A stretch of 64,000 nucleotides of DNA from Cognatilysobacter terrigena (GTDB lineage: Bacteria; Pseudomonadota; Gammaproteobacteria; Xanthomonadales; Xanthomonadaceae). Location: assembly GCF_004361065.1 (NCBI RefSeq), contig NZ_SELT01000011.1, positions 34,097 to 98,096 on the forward strand, written 5' to 3'. Position 1 is the first letter of the stretch. The number at the start of each line of letters is the position of its first letter. Positions 18,641 through 28,642 of this stretch are shown piece after piece. The position numbers and the translations under genes are program-made. The notes below the pieces were generated by a model that was not told where the DNA came from, searched no databases, and was given only the letters and a program-made list of their open reading frames with translations.

Positions 18641-19750
18641 TCACATCGCCGGGTTGTACATGTCCGCGTACGGATCGTGCTCGGCACCCGCGCCTTCGGA
18701 GAGACGGAACTTGAGCGCGAGGCCGTCGCGCGAGTCGGCCGCACGCAGCGCGCTCTCCATGTCGATCTTGCCTTCCTTGTAGAGGCGGAACAGGCACTGG
18801 TCGAAGGTCTCCATGCCGTCCTCCAGCGACTCCTCCATCGCCTGCTTGATCTCGTGCACCTGGCCACGACGCATGAGGTCGCGCACGTGCGGCGTGTTGA
18901 TCAGCACTTCGGTCGCTGGCAGGCGGCGGCCGTCGACACCGACGACGAGTCGCTGGCTCACCACCGCGCGCAGGTTGAGCGCGAGGTTCATCAGCACGTT
19001 CTTGTGCGCCGATTCCGGGAAGAAGTTGAGGATGCGCTCGAGCGTCTGGTCGGCGTTGTTCGAGTGCAGCGTCGCGAGGCAGAGATGGCCGGTTTCGGCG
19101 AACGAGATCGCCGCTTCCATCGTCGTCGCGTCGAGGATTTCGCCGATGAGGATGACGTCCGGCGCTTCACGCATCGCGTTCTTCAGCGCGTTGTGGAAGC
19201 TGTGCGTGTCGAGGCCGACCTCACGCTGGTTGACGATCGACTTCTTGTGCTTGTGCAGGAACTCGATCGGATCCTCGATGGTGAGGATGTGGCCCGCCAT
19301 GTTGTTGTTGCGGTGGTCGATCATCGACGCGAGCGTCGTCGACTTGCCCGAGCCGGTGCTGCCGACGATGAGCACGAGACCGCGCGGCGACGTGATGATG
19401 TCCTTCAGCGCCGACGGAAGCTGCAACTCCTCGATCGAAGGAATCACGTTCTTGATCGCGCGGATCACCATGCCGACTTCGCCGCGCTGCTTGAACACGT
19501 TGACGCGGAAACGCCCGGAATCCGGGATCGCGTACGCCATGTTGAGTTCGAGGTTCGTTTCGAACTCGGGAACCTGGCCTTCGTCCATGAGCGAATACGC
19601 GATCTTCTTGACCATGCCCGACGGCAGGCCCGTATTGCCCAGCGGCTGAAGCTTGCCTTCCACCTTGATGTAGACCGGAGCCCCCGTCGTCAGAAACATG
19701 TCCGACGCATTCTTCTCCGTCATCAGCTTCAGGAAGTAGCCGATGTCCAT
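18641..19750 (-). CDS. pilU: Type IV pilus retraction ATPase PilU
   Basis: A 369-residue hexameric ATPase of the PilT/PilU group, which assists retraction of type IV pili. The N-terminal PAS-like domain (MDIGYFLKLMTEKNASDMFL) is followed by the Walker A GSTGSGKST (130-138), the Asp box ILTIEDPIEFLH, Walker B PDVILIGEI and the His box ETGHLCLATLHSNNADQ. In the stretch after Walker B the usual EIRD arginine is leucine (EILD). GAGGAGA ahead of the ATG at 19750 fixes the start; an in-frame extension upstream has no support. PilT is not beside it. Confidence 0.94.
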   Translation of the reverse strand: MDIGYFLKLMTEKNASDMFLTTGAPVYIKVEGKLQPLGNTGLPSGMVKKIAYSLMDEGQVPEFETNLELNMAYAIPDSGRFRVNVFKQRGEVGMVIRAIKNVIPSIEELQLPSALKDIITSPRGLVLIVGSTGSGKSTTLASMIDHRNNNMAGHILTIEDPIEFLHKHKKSIVNQREVGLDTHSFHNALKNAMREAPDVILIGEILDATTMEAAISFAETGHLCLATLHSNNADQTLERILNFFPESAHKNVLMNLALNLRAVVSQRLVVGVDGRRLPATEVLINTPHVRDLMRRGQVHEIKQAMEESLEDGMETFDQCLFRLYKEGKIDMESALRAADSRDGLALKFRLSEGAGAEHDPYADMYNPAM

Positions 19751-19842
19751 GCAGTCTCCTCGTATGGCATGCAGGTTTGCGCCGGTACAGCCGGCATGGC
19801 CACAATGACCGCGCGTCCCCAACGCCACGATCCGGGTCCCCA

Positions 19843-21117
19843 ATGCGTCCAAGCTTCGCATATCCGCGCAACGCGCTTTTTGCTGCCGTTCTCACCACGA
19901 CGATGAGCGGGTGCGCAACGATGCCGCCGCCAACGAGCGAGCTCAGCGCCGCGCAGCAGGCGGTCGCGAGGGCAGGCCAGGCCGATGCGGACCAGTACGC
20001 AGGGGCCGAACTCGCCGCCGCGCAACGCGAGTTGTCGCAGGCGCAGGCCGCGATATCGGCCGGTAAGGATGACGATGCGCGCCGCCTCGCCCTGCAGGCC
20101 GCGGCCGATGCGGACCTCGCGATCGCGCGCAGCCGGGTCGCCACGGTGACCGCCGCCCGGGCGCAGCGGCAGGCGGAAGTCGCCGAGCTCCAGGCCCGTC
20201 TGCAGGTCGAACCGGATGCCGGGGCGTCGCTGCCCGCGGCCCCGGCCGACGCCGTCGGCAACTACGCCGGTCGCCTGCAGATGCTGGCCGCGGATCCGCG
20301 TCTTGCCGATACGGCCCAGCTGGAGCGTTCGCTGGCGCAGCAGGCGGTCGACGCGCTGGCGACAGTCAAGGGCAAGCAGCGCCCCGCCGCCGAGGCGCTG
20401 GCCGAGCGTCGGGTCCGCGCCGCCGAGCTGGCCGCCTACGCCCAAGCCCTCCAGCGCGACACCGACCGCCTCGAACGCACCTATACCGAACTCCAGCTCG
20501 AAGCGACCCGGCGCGACGCCGCTGCCGCCCGCGCGGAGGCCGACCGCCTGCGGATGGAAGCGCAGATGCAGGCCGAGGAGGCCGAGCGCCTCCGCCAGGC
20601 CGCTGCCGAGCAGGAGCAGGCCCGCGTCGATGCCGAAACCGCGCTGCAGGGCGCGGCCACCCAGCAGGCCGCCAAGCTCTCCGCCGCCCGGGAAAAGGAG
20701 CTCAAGCTCGCCCGCGAGGAGGCCGAACTGGTCGCCGACGCCAAGCTGCCACCGATGAAGCGCGACAGCCGCGGCGAGGTCTTCACGCTCGCCGGCGATG
20801 CCTTCGCCTCCGGCCAGGCGACGCTCACGCCGGCCGCCAGCGGCACGCTCAAGGCGCTGGCGCACTACATCGACGTCTCGCGTGCCGCCGCCGTCCGCGT
20901 CGACGGCTTCACGGACAACCAGGGCAATGCCGCCGACAACCAGGCGCTGTCCCAGCGACGTGCCGCGGCGGTCCGCCAAACACTTGTGGCGGCCGGGGCG
21001 GGCAGTGTCCGAATCGACGTCAGCGGCCATGGCGCGAGCAATCCCGTTGCCGACAACGGCAGCGCCGCCGGCCGCGCGAAGAACCGCCGCGTCGAGATCG
21101 TCGTCACGCAGAAATAG
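19843..21117 (+). CDS. OmpA-domain lipoprotein with DUF4398-like N-terminus
   Basis: A 424-residue envelope protein. The signal peptide ends in MSGC (Cys about residue 26), a near-consensus lipobox. It is followed by a DUF4398-like segment (SAAQQAVARAGQADADQYA...ELAAAQRELSQAQAA), a long Ala/Glu/Arg coiled coil (~130-300), and a C-terminal OmpA peptidoglycan-binding domain with VDGFTDNQGNAADNQALSQRRA and GHGASNPVADN...GRAKNRRVEI. The likely role is anchoring the outer membrane to peptidoglycan. It is divergent from pilU with ~90 bp between starts. The start at 19843 is the ATG placed for a proper signal peptide. Confidence 0.9.
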   Translation: MRPSFAYPRNALFAAVLTTTMSGCATMPPPTSELSAAQQAVARAGQADADQYAGAELAAAQRELSQAQAAISAGKDDDARRLALQAAADADLAIARSRVATVTAARAQRQAEVAELQARLQVEPDAGASLPAAPADAVGNYAGRLQMLAADPRLADTAQLERSLAQQAVDALATVKGKQRPAAEALAERRVRAAELAAYAQALQRDTDRLERTYTELQLEATRRDAAAARAEADRLRMEAQMQAEEAERLRQAAAEQEQARVDAETALQGAATQQAAKLSAAREKELKLAREEAELVADAKLPPMKRDSRGEVFTLAGDAFASGQATLTPAASGTLKALAHYIDVSRAAAVRVDGFTDNQGNAADNQALSQRRAAAVRQTLVAAGAGSVRIDVSGHGASNPVADNGSAAGRAKNRRVEIVVTQK

Positions 21118-21362
21118 CGGCTTTTTAGCGGCTTTAACGGCGTTTTGTCGCCGTCTTCAGGCATGTGACGACCGGCTGTCGGCGTCGTCCTAGTGCTGCT
21201 TGCCGCGTTCCGGATGCGGGAGTACGGTCGATTCGTCGGGGCGGTTCGGCCCCGTCGTAACGCCGGGTCGCGCACCGTCGGCAGAGCATGCGGTCGAGCG
21301 ACCTGGCCATCACCGTTTCCGGCGGTCGATGCCCGCCGGATGCATGTGCCGAGGAGGTTTGC

Positions 21363-21581
21363 ATGTTCGAAGACCGGTCCGCGAATGAGCTCGACAAGCT
21401 GATGAATGGCAGTTCCGAGTTCAAGCAGCTCTATCAACGCCACCAGGATCTCGACCGACGCGTCATGAACGCCGAACTGGGCATCAGTCCCGTCGATGAT
21501 CTCGAGCTCACGCGGATGAAGCGCGAAAAGTTGCACGCCAAGGACCGCTTGGTCCGCATGGCCGACACGCTCTTCCACTGA
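21363..21581 (+). CDS. YdcH/DUF465-family small coiled-coil protein
   Basis: A 72-residue protein with the conserved pattern EFKQLYQRHQDLDRRV...LELTRMKREKLHAKDRL, two helices typical of DUF465/SlyX-like small proteins. GAGGAGG-type site (CCGAGGAGGTTTGC, just before 21363) is strong. The function of the family is unknown. About 245 bp of non-coding DNA precede it; that stretch holds only a weak hairpin (ACGGCG 21137-21142 with CGCCGT 21149-21154). Confidence 0.88.
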   Translation: MFEDRSANELDKLMNGSSEFKQLYQRHQDLDRRVMNAELGISPVDDLELTRMKREKLHAKDRLVRMADTLFH

Positions 21582-21645
21582 AGACGCCGCCGCGCCGTCG
21601 CCGACCCCGGTTGGCGACGGCGCCAGGGCGTGCACCGACGCCCGC

Positions 21646-21651
21646 TAGAAT
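21646..21651 (+). promoter_or_regulatory. cbs: -10-like element upstream of cystathionine beta-synthase
   Basis: TAGAAT in the context CCCGCTAGAATGGCGC lies 29 bp before the ATG. The same GCTARAAT context precedes rplM, metB and scoA in this window. No clear -35 is seen at the usual distance. Confidence 0.5.
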
Positions 21652-21680
21652 GGCGCGATTCCCGGCAGCACGGATCCGCC

Positions 21681-23057
<1,377 letters not shown>

Positions 23058-23154
23058 TCACGCGGGTCGTCGGTCGGAGTCGGCCATCGTTTCGGCGTGC
23101 CCGAAGTGCGCCGAACGCCTTGAAACTGAACGCTTTAGGCCTGCGGCGCGATGC

Positions 23155-23160
23155 TAAAAT
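23155..23160 (+). promoter_or_regulatory. metB: -10 element of metB
   Basis: TAAAAT in CGATGCTAAAATCCGC. Initiation would fall near 23167, downstream of the possible ATG at 23151, so that ATG cannot be used by this transcript; this decides the start at 23190. The -35 is weak (CTTTAG at 23133-23138, 16-bp spacing). Confidence 0.55.
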
Positions 23161-23189
23161 CCGCGGCCGCCAAGAAGGACCCCGGGTCG

Positions 23190-24353
23190 ATGCAGAACGA
23201 GAGCAAGCCCCACGGGCTCGGCACGCTGGCCATCCACGCCGGCCAGTCGCCCGACCCGAGCACCGGCGCCGTGATGACGCCGATCTACGCGACGTCCACC
23301 TACGTGCAGTCGAGCCCTGGCGAGCACCAAGGCTTCGAGTACTCGCGCAGCCACAACCCGACCCGCTTTGCGTACGAGCGTTGCGTCGCGGCGCTGGAAG
23401 GCGGCACGCGCGGCTTCGCGTTCGCGTCGGGTCTCGCCGCGACGTCGACCATCCTCGAGCTGCTCGATTCCGGCAGCCACGTGATCGCGATGGACGATGT
23501 CTACGGCGGCACGTATCGCCTGTTCGAGCGCGTGCGTCGCCGCAGCGCGAACCTCGATTTCAGCTGGGTCGACCTCACCGATGCCGCCGCGTTCGAAGCC
23601 GCCATTCGGCCGGAAACGCGCATGGTCTGGATCGAGACGCCCACCAACCCGCTGCTCAAGCTCGTCGACATCGAGCAGATCGCCGCCATCGCCCGCAAGC
23701 GCGGCCTGATCGTGGTCGTCGACAACACCTTCTGCTCGCCGATGATCCAGCGCCCGCTTTCGCTCGGTGCCCACATCGTCATGCATTCGGCGACCAAGTA
23801 CCTCAACGGCCACTCCGACATCGTCGGCGGCATGGCGGTTGTAGGCGACGATGCGGAACTCGCCGACAAGATGGCGTTTCTTCAGAACGCGGTCGGCGGC
23901 GTGCAGGGGCCGTTCGACAGCTTCCTTGCATTGCGCGGGTTGAAGACGCTGCACCTCCGGATGAAGGCGCATTGCGAGAACGCGATGGCGCTCGCCGAAT
24001 GGCTGCAGTCGCATCCGGCGATCGAGCGCGTGATCTATCCGGGGCTGGCGTCGCATCCGCAGCACGAGCTCGCGAAGCGCCAGATGGATGGCTTCGGCGG
24101 AATGGTCACCATCTTCGTGAAGGGCGGCCTCGACGCAGCGAAGCGATTCTGCGAACGCACCGAACTGTTCGCGCTCGCCGAGTCCCTCGGCGGCGTCGAG
24201 AGTCTCGTCAACCATCCCGCGAGCATGACGCATGCGTCGGTGCCGCCGGAGCGGCGCGCGCAGCTCGGGTTGTTCGACAACTTGGTGCGGTTGAGTGTCG
24301 GGGTCGAGGATCTTGGCGACCTGCGACGGGACATTGAACAGGCGCTTCAATGA
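23190..24353 (+). CDS. metB: Cystathionine gamma-synthase/lyase (Cys/Met metabolism PLP enzyme)
   Basis: A 387-residue PLP enzyme. The lysine is K203 in HSATKYLNGHSDIVGG, and the pyridoxal-phosphate contacts SGLAATSTILEL, EYSRSHNPTRFA and WIETPTNPLLK are present. MetB (synthase) and lyase members cannot be told apart here; the neighbouring beta-synthase makes a lyase role plausible. ATG 23190 is preferred over 23151 because the -10 element overlaps the latter. The stop overlaps the ATG of wzm (ATGA, 24350-24353), so the O-antigen genes may be translated from the metB message. metB is the known left border of the LPS locus in xanthomonads. Confidence 0.93.
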   Translation: MQNESKPHGLGTLAIHAGQSPDPSTGAVMTPIYATSTYVQSSPGEHQGFEYSRSHNPTRFAYERCVAALEGGTRGFAFASGLAATSTILELLDSGSHVIAMDDVYGGTYRLFERVRRRSANLDFSWVDLTDAAAFEAAIRPETRMVWIETPTNPLLKLVDIEQIAAIARKRGLIVVVDNTFCSPMIQRPLSLGAHIVMHSATKYLNGHSDIVGGMAVVGDDAELADKMAFLQNAVGGVQGPFDSFLALRGLKTLHLRMKAHCENAMALAEWLQSHPAIERVIYPGLASHPQHELAKRQMDGFGGMVTIFVKGGLDAAKRFCERTELFALAESLGGVESLVNHPASMTHASVPPERRAQLGLFDNLVRLSVGVEDLGDLRRDIEQALQ

Positions 24354-25201
24354 CTGCTCCGGCCCTACACAGCAGCATACGCGGCTACCCCACGAGCCCA
24401 GGCAGCCTCCTCGCCGGTTTCGTGCACGATCGCCGATTGATCGGCCAACTCACGCAACGGGAAGTGGTGGGGCGCTATCGCGGTTCCATGATGGGGGTGG
24501 CATGGTCGTTCCTGCATCCCTTGCTGATGCTGGCTGTCTATACGTTCGTCTTCAGCGTTGTGTTTCGGGCGCGCTGGCCGGGCGTGATGGCGGAGCAGGG
24601 GCGGGCGCGGTTCGCGCTGATGCTTTTCATCGGCGTCATCGCACACGGTTTGGTGGCCGAGGCGATTACCAAGGCGCCCGCGTTGATTGTTGGCAACGCC
24701 AGCTACGTGAAGAAGGTCGTCTTTCCACTTGAAGCGCTGGTCTGGAGTTTGGTCGGCTCCGCGACGTTCCATGCGGTCGTCAGCTTGAGCATTCTTCTCT
24801 TGGTCAAGTGGACTACTGAGCACTGGGTGCCCGTGACGGCATGGTGGTTGCCGGTAACACTGTTTCCGCTCGTCATGTTTTCTCTGGGGATCGCCTGGCT
24901 GTTTGCGGCACTAGGCGCTTTCCTGCGCGACATCGGTCAGCTTGCCGGTCTTCTCGCAACAATCCTGATGTTCATGGCGCCGGTGTTCTATCCGATCGCA
25001 TCGCTGCCGGAGCCTTATCGCGCATGGATCCAGCTCAATCCCCTGACCGTCGCGATCGAGCAGAGCCGGCGCATCGTGTTCGACGGACTACCGCCGGATT
25101 TTAAGGCGCTAGGTATCTATTACATCGCGGCATTCTTGGCCATGGCGTGCGGCTACGCGGTCTTCCAGAAGTTGCGTCGGGGGTTCGCGGATGTCCTCTG
25201 A
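24350..25201 (+). CDS. wzm: O-antigen ABC transporter permease (Wzm)
   Basis: A 283-residue inner-membrane protein of the ABC-2 type with about six membrane segments. The amphipathic N-terminal LIGQLTQREVVGRYRGSMMG and the LVWSLVGSATFHAVVSLSILL, VMFSLGIAWLFAALGAFLRDIGQL and ATILMFMAPVFYPI stretches are typical of TagG/Wzm proteins that export undecaprenyl-linked polysaccharide. It overlaps metB by four bases and the ATPase gene by eleven. Together with wzt it shows that this O-antigen is finished in the cytoplasm and exported whole, not assembled by Wzx/Wzy. Confidence 0.93.
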   Translation: MTAPALHSSIRGYPTSPGSLLAGFVHDRRLIGQLTQREVVGRYRGSMMGVAWSFLHPLLMLAVYTFVFSVVFRARWPGVMAEQGRARFALMLFIGVIAHGLVAEAITKAPALIVGNASYVKKVVFPLEALVWSLVGSATFHAVVSLSILLLVKWTTEHWVPVTAWWLPVTLFPLVMFSLGIAWLFAALGAFLRDIGQLAGLLATILMFMAPVFYPIASLPEPYRAWIQLNPLTVAIEQSRRIVFDGLPPDFKALGIYYIAAFLAMACGYAVFQKLRRGFADVL

Positions 25202-26522
25202 CGATGCGGTCGCTATCCGGGTCACTGATGTCGCTAAGTGCTACCCGCTTTACGACCGGCCTGAACACAGGTTGCGGCAGGCTGTCATGCCGCGTTTGCA
25301 GCGGCTGTTCGGTCTCAGAACGAAGTCCTATTTCCGCGAGTCATGGGCGTTGCGCGGCGTGTCATTCGAGATCGCGCGCGGCGAAACCGTGGGCATCATT
25401 GGACGCAACGGCTCGGGGAAATCGACTCTGCTGCAGGCGATCTGCGGGACGCTGGTGCCCACCCGCGGCGACGTGCGCACCGGCGGCCGAATCGGCGCGC
25501 TGCTGGAGCTCGGCAGCGGTTTCAACCCGGAGTTCACTGGGCGTGAGAACGTTTACATGAACGCGGCGATTCTCGGCATGGAACGCGACGAGATCGATGC
25601 CAAGTTTCAGCGCATCGTGGACTTCGCTGATATTGGCGATTTCATCGACCAACCCGTGAAGACGTACTCGAGCGGAATGTACGTGCGACTCGCGTTCGCG
25701 GTGATCGCGCACGCCGAGGCCGACATCCTCGTCGTCGACGAGGCGCTGTCAGTAGGCGACGTCTTTTTTGCCCAGAAGTGCATGCGGTTCCTTCGCGATT
25801 TCCAGCAGAACGGGACCGTGCTGTTCGTGAGTCACGATGCATCGGCCGTGATAAATCTTTGCGATCGGGCGATCTGGCTCGACAAAGGCGAGCTGCGACT
25901 CGACGGTCCCGCGAAGACGGTATGCGAGGCATACCACGCCAGTGTCTACGGCCACGCGGTACACGCGCCGGTCGCGGTGCGCACCGACCGCGACACACCG
26001 GCCGACGCTTGCGTGGACGTCGATGAAAGCAGTTTCAGAGTCCTACCGTTCGATCGGAATGCGGCATCGTTCGGCGATGGGGGTGCTGCAATCACGGAGG
26101 TCGTGTTCGAAAGCGCGTCCGGTGCGCCTCTGTCACAGTTCGAGGGCGGAGAACTCGTCCGTCTCAAGGTCATTGCGCGGATCGAGCGCGACGTTCGGAG
26201 TCCGATCGTCGGCTACTTCATCAAGGACAGGCTCGGCCAGCAGATTCTCGGCCGTCACACGTATCTCGATGAAGCGCCGCCGCCCGCGCGCCCGGGTGAC
26301 ATCGTCGAGGCCGTGTTCGAGTTCCGGATGCCATGCCTACCGCGCGGGCGTTACACCGTCGACGTTGCATTGGCCGACGGCACCCACCATGACCACGTGC
26401 AGGCCGTGTGGATGTACGACGTTCTGGCGTTGGAATCGGTTCCGTCGACGGTGACGATCGGTCTCGTCGGCCTTCCCTACCGTTCGATCACACTTGACGT
26501 TCGCGCCGCGAGCGCTGTCTAG
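25191..26522 (+). CDS. wzt: O-antigen ABC transporter ATP-binding protein with C-terminal sugar-binding-type domain (Wzt)
   Basis: A 443-residue ATPase. The N-terminal nucleotide-binding domain (~1-245) has Walker A GRNGSGKST (71-79), the signature TYSSGMYVRLAFAV (~157-170), Walker B ILVVDEALSVGD (~178-188) and the switch His in LFVSHDASAV. Residues ~270-443 form a beta-rich Wzt-C-type domain, with TEVVFESASG, IVGYFIKDRLGQQILG and PCLPRGRYTVDVAL. In related systems this domain recognises the modified non-reducing end of the chain, so the methyltransferases that follow are natural partners. It is a full-length protein with no sign of damage. Confidence 0.93.
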   Translation: MSSDDAVAIRVTDVAKCYPLYDRPEHRLRQAVMPRLQRLFGLRTKSYFRESWALRGVSFEIARGETVGIIGRNGSGKSTLLQAICGTLVPTRGDVRTGGRIGALLELGSGFNPEFTGRENVYMNAAILGMERDEIDAKFQRIVDFADIGDFIDQPVKTYSSGMYVRLAFAVIAHAEADILVVDEALSVGDVFFAQKCMRFLRDFQQNGTVLFVSHDASAVINLCDRAIWLDKGELRLDGPAKTVCEAYHASVYGHAVHAPVAVRTDRDTPADACVDVDESSFRVLPFDRNAASFGDGGAAITEVVFESASGAPLSQFEGGELVRLKVIARIERDVRSPIVGYFIKDRLGQQILGRHTYLDEAPPPARPGDIVEAVFEFRMPCLPRGRYTVDVALADGTHHDHVQAVWMYDVLALESVPSTVTIGLVGLPYRSITLDVRAASAV

Positions 26523-26541
26523 CCACCCTTCGAGGCGCCCC

Positions 26542-27135
26542 ATGCACGCCAGTTCCTACGAGCATATGCGGCGACTTGTCGACGCCCATCTGCAGCCGTC
26601 GAGTCCTTTGGCCGTCGTCGACATAGGGTCGTACGACGTCAATGGATCGTATCGAACGCTGTTCACCGACCCGGCATGGCGCTACACCGGCGTCGACCTC
26701 GAGTCCGGCCCTGGGGTCGACGTCGTTCTGCACAGCCCGTATCGATTGCCGTTCGCCACCAGTTCGGTCGACTTGGTCGTGTCCGGGCAAGCATTCGAGC
26801 ACGTGGAATTCTTCTGGCTGAGCTGGCTCGAGATGCTGCGTGTACTCAAGCCTGGCGGTCGTGTGTTTCTCATTGCGCCGTCCCGCGGGCCGGAACACCG
26901 GTATCCGCAGGATTGCTGGAGGTTCTATCCCGACGGATATCGTGCGCTTGCCAAGTTTGGGAGCTGCGATCTCCTCCAGGTCAGCACCGACTGGGAGCCG
27001 GACTCCGATCCCGGCAGCGCGGCGTGGGGTGACACCGTCGGCGTTTTCGTGAAGCGCCCGCTGCGTCCACGCGAGTACGCGTTCCAGACTGCGATGCGCC
27101 TGGCCGGACGGCTGATACCTGGAGGCGGCCGATGA
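26542..27135 (+). CDS. SAM-dependent methyltransferase of the O-antigen locus
   Basis: A 197-residue class I methyltransferase. Motif I is VVDIGSYDVNGSY, motif II is YTGVDLESGPGVDVV, and SSVDLVVSGQAFEHVEFFW and LRVLKPGGRVFLIAP follow, the Methyltransf_11 pattern. The start chosen is ATG 26542 with CGAGGCG ahead of it; a longer in-frame ATG at 26494 lies inside wzt. The stop overlaps the next gene (ATGA, 27132-27135). It probably modifies a sugar or the chain end; the acceptor is unknown. Confidence 0.85.
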   Translation: MHASSYEHMRRLVDAHLQPSSPLAVVDIGSYDVNGSYRTLFTDPAWRYTGVDLESGPGVDVVLHSPYRLPFATSSVDLVVSGQAFEHVEFFWLSWLEMLRVLKPGGRVFLIAPSRGPEHRYPQDCWRFYPDGYRALAKFGSCDLLQVSTDWEPDSDPGSAAWGDTVGVFVKRPLRPREYAFQTAMRLAGRLIPGGGR

Positions 27136-28640
27136 TCTTCAGGCCCAACGGTGGGATGACGCTGGTGCCCGACCGCGTGCCTCCGAGCGCGTGGACCGGT
27201 CACGTACCGTTCGCCGGTTGGATCGTGGAGGCCGCGCGGCCGCGGTCCATCGTCGAGTTGGGGACACACAACGGCACGTCGTACCTCGCACTCTGCCAGG
27301 CGGTCGCGCGCCTGCAGCTCGACTGCCGATGCGCCGCGGTCGACACCTGGCAGGGCGACGATCATGCCGGCCATTACGGCGAGGAGGTGTTCGCGACTCT
27401 GTCGAGCTATCACGGCCCACGGTACGGCGCGTTCTCACAACTCCTGCGCATGACTTTCGACCAAGCGCTGCAGCAATTCGAGGACGGATCGGTAGACCTC
27501 CTGCACATCGACGGTCTCCACACGTACGAGGCGGTCTCGCACGACTTCACAAGCTGGCTGCCCAAGCTCAGCCGACGGGGTGTCGTGCTGTTTCACGACA
27601 CCCAAGTGCGGGAACGCAACTTCGGTGTGTGGAAGCTGTGGGGGGAGATCAGCTCACAATATCCGGCGTTCGAGTTCAGCCACACTCACGGGCTGGGCGT
27701 GCTTGCGGTCGGCGAGGAGGTCCCGGCGCCGGTGCGTTCACTTACATCCACCGCCGGCACGGCCGAGGGCGTGTTCGTCAACGACCTATTCGCCAGGTTG
27801 GGCGAAGCGGTGCGTTGCAGAGCTGAACTCGAGACATGTCGGGTGACGCTTGACGCGCGCGAGTCGGCTTTGGCCGAGTACGTGTCAGCACATGCAGGGT
27901 TGACGCGACAGGTGCAAGAGCTCGAGTCGGCGGTTGCGGCGGCGTCGACGCGGGTGTCCGATGCGGAAGCTGCTGCCGCGTCGGCCCAGGCGGCGAACGC
28001 CGCGAATGGAGACATTCGCGCCGCGATCGACGCGGGTTCCTCCGCCACTGCTGCCGGCCTGGTCGAACTGCGCGGCGCCAATGCAGACATTCGCGCCGCG
28101 ATCGATGCGGGTTCCGCCGCCACCGCTGCGGCCCTCTCGCAACTGCGCGACACCATGTCCGACGCGATGTCGCAGCTCAGCGAAGCGCTCAACGAGCGTG
28201 GGCAAGAGGTTGCGCGGCTTCGCGACGACATCGCCGAGGCCGAGCGTGCACGCGTGTCGCTGGAGGCGGCGCGCAGCGCCCAGGCAATCCAGCTGGACGA
28301 CGCCCTTTCGCAGCTCGCACAGTCGCGCGCAGCGCATGCGGTGGTTGAGGAGCGTCTGCTCGTCGAGCAACGTCGTTATGGAGATTTGGCGGACGAAATG
28401 TCACGTATCGAGGAACTGCTGCTCGCGTGGAGCGAGCCGTCAGGCGCTACCGATGGCGTGACAGCGGCGTCAACTTCTAGCCGGATCGATCTGCAATTCG
28501 CGTTGCTTCGAGCTGAAGCCGCTGACTGCCGCGAACGGGTGCAGGCCCTCGACGCCCAGCTGCAGGTCATCCAAAAGTCGAGGAGTTGGCGTTGGACAGG
28601 TTTTTTGCGTCACGTCAATCGCATGATTCAGGGAAATTGA
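27132..28640 (+). CDS. Methyltransferase with long C-terminal coiled coil (possible O-antigen chain-length/terminator protein)
   Basis: A 502-residue protein. Residues ~25-215 form a Methyltransf_24-type domain: SIVELGTHNGTSYLAL, CAAVDTWQGDDHAGHY, DLLHIDGLHTYEAV and GVVLFHDTQVRERNFGVWK. Residues ~225-480 are Ala/Glu/Gln/Arg-rich heptad sequence, with a 25-residue tandem duplication (294-318 and 319-343, DIRAAIDAGSxATAA). The C-terminus SRSWRWTGFLRHVNRM is basic and aromatic and may touch the membrane. The layout recalls WbdD of ABC-type O-antigen systems, where a methylating terminator carries a coiled-coil ruler, but the kinase domain of WbdD is missing. Function is inferred from layout and context. 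Confidence 0.8.
   Translation: MIFRPNGGMTLVPDRVPPSAWTGHVPFAGWIVEAARPRSIVELGTHNGTSYLALCQAVARLQLDCRCAAVDTWQGDDHAGHYGEEVFATLSSYHGPRYGAFSQLLRMTFDQALQQFEDGSVDLLHIDGLHTYEAVSHDFTSWLPKLSRRGVVLFHDTQVRERNFGVWKLWGEISSQYPAFEFSHTHGLGVLAVGEEVPAPVRSLTSTAGTAEGVFVNDLFARLGEAVRCRAELETCRVTLDARESALAEYVSAHAGLTRQVQELESAVAAASTRVSDAEAAAASAQAANAANGDIRAAIDAGSSATAAGLVELRGANADIRAAIDAGSAATAAALSQLRDTMSDAMSQLSEALNERGQEVARLRDDIAEAERARVSLEAARSAQAIQLDDALSQLAQSRAAHAVVEERLLVEQRRYGDLADEMSRIEELLLAWSEPSGATDGVTAASTSSRIDLQFALLRAEAADCRERVQALDAQLQVIQKSRSWRWTGFLRHVNRMIQGN
28011..28160 (+). repeat. Tandem 75-bp duplication inside the coiled-coil methyltransferase
   Basis: Two direct copies, 28011-28085 and 28086-28160, both begin GACATTCGCGCCGCGATCGA and encode 25-residue units differing at about nine positions. 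Because 75 bp keeps the frame, copy number can change the coiled-coil length without disrupting the protein. Confidence 0.88.
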
Positions 28641-28642
28641 GC

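Noticed and set aside
23151..23189. Longer N-terminus of MetB from ATG 23151
   Set aside because: The -10 box at 23155-23160 would place transcription initiation downstream of this ATG.
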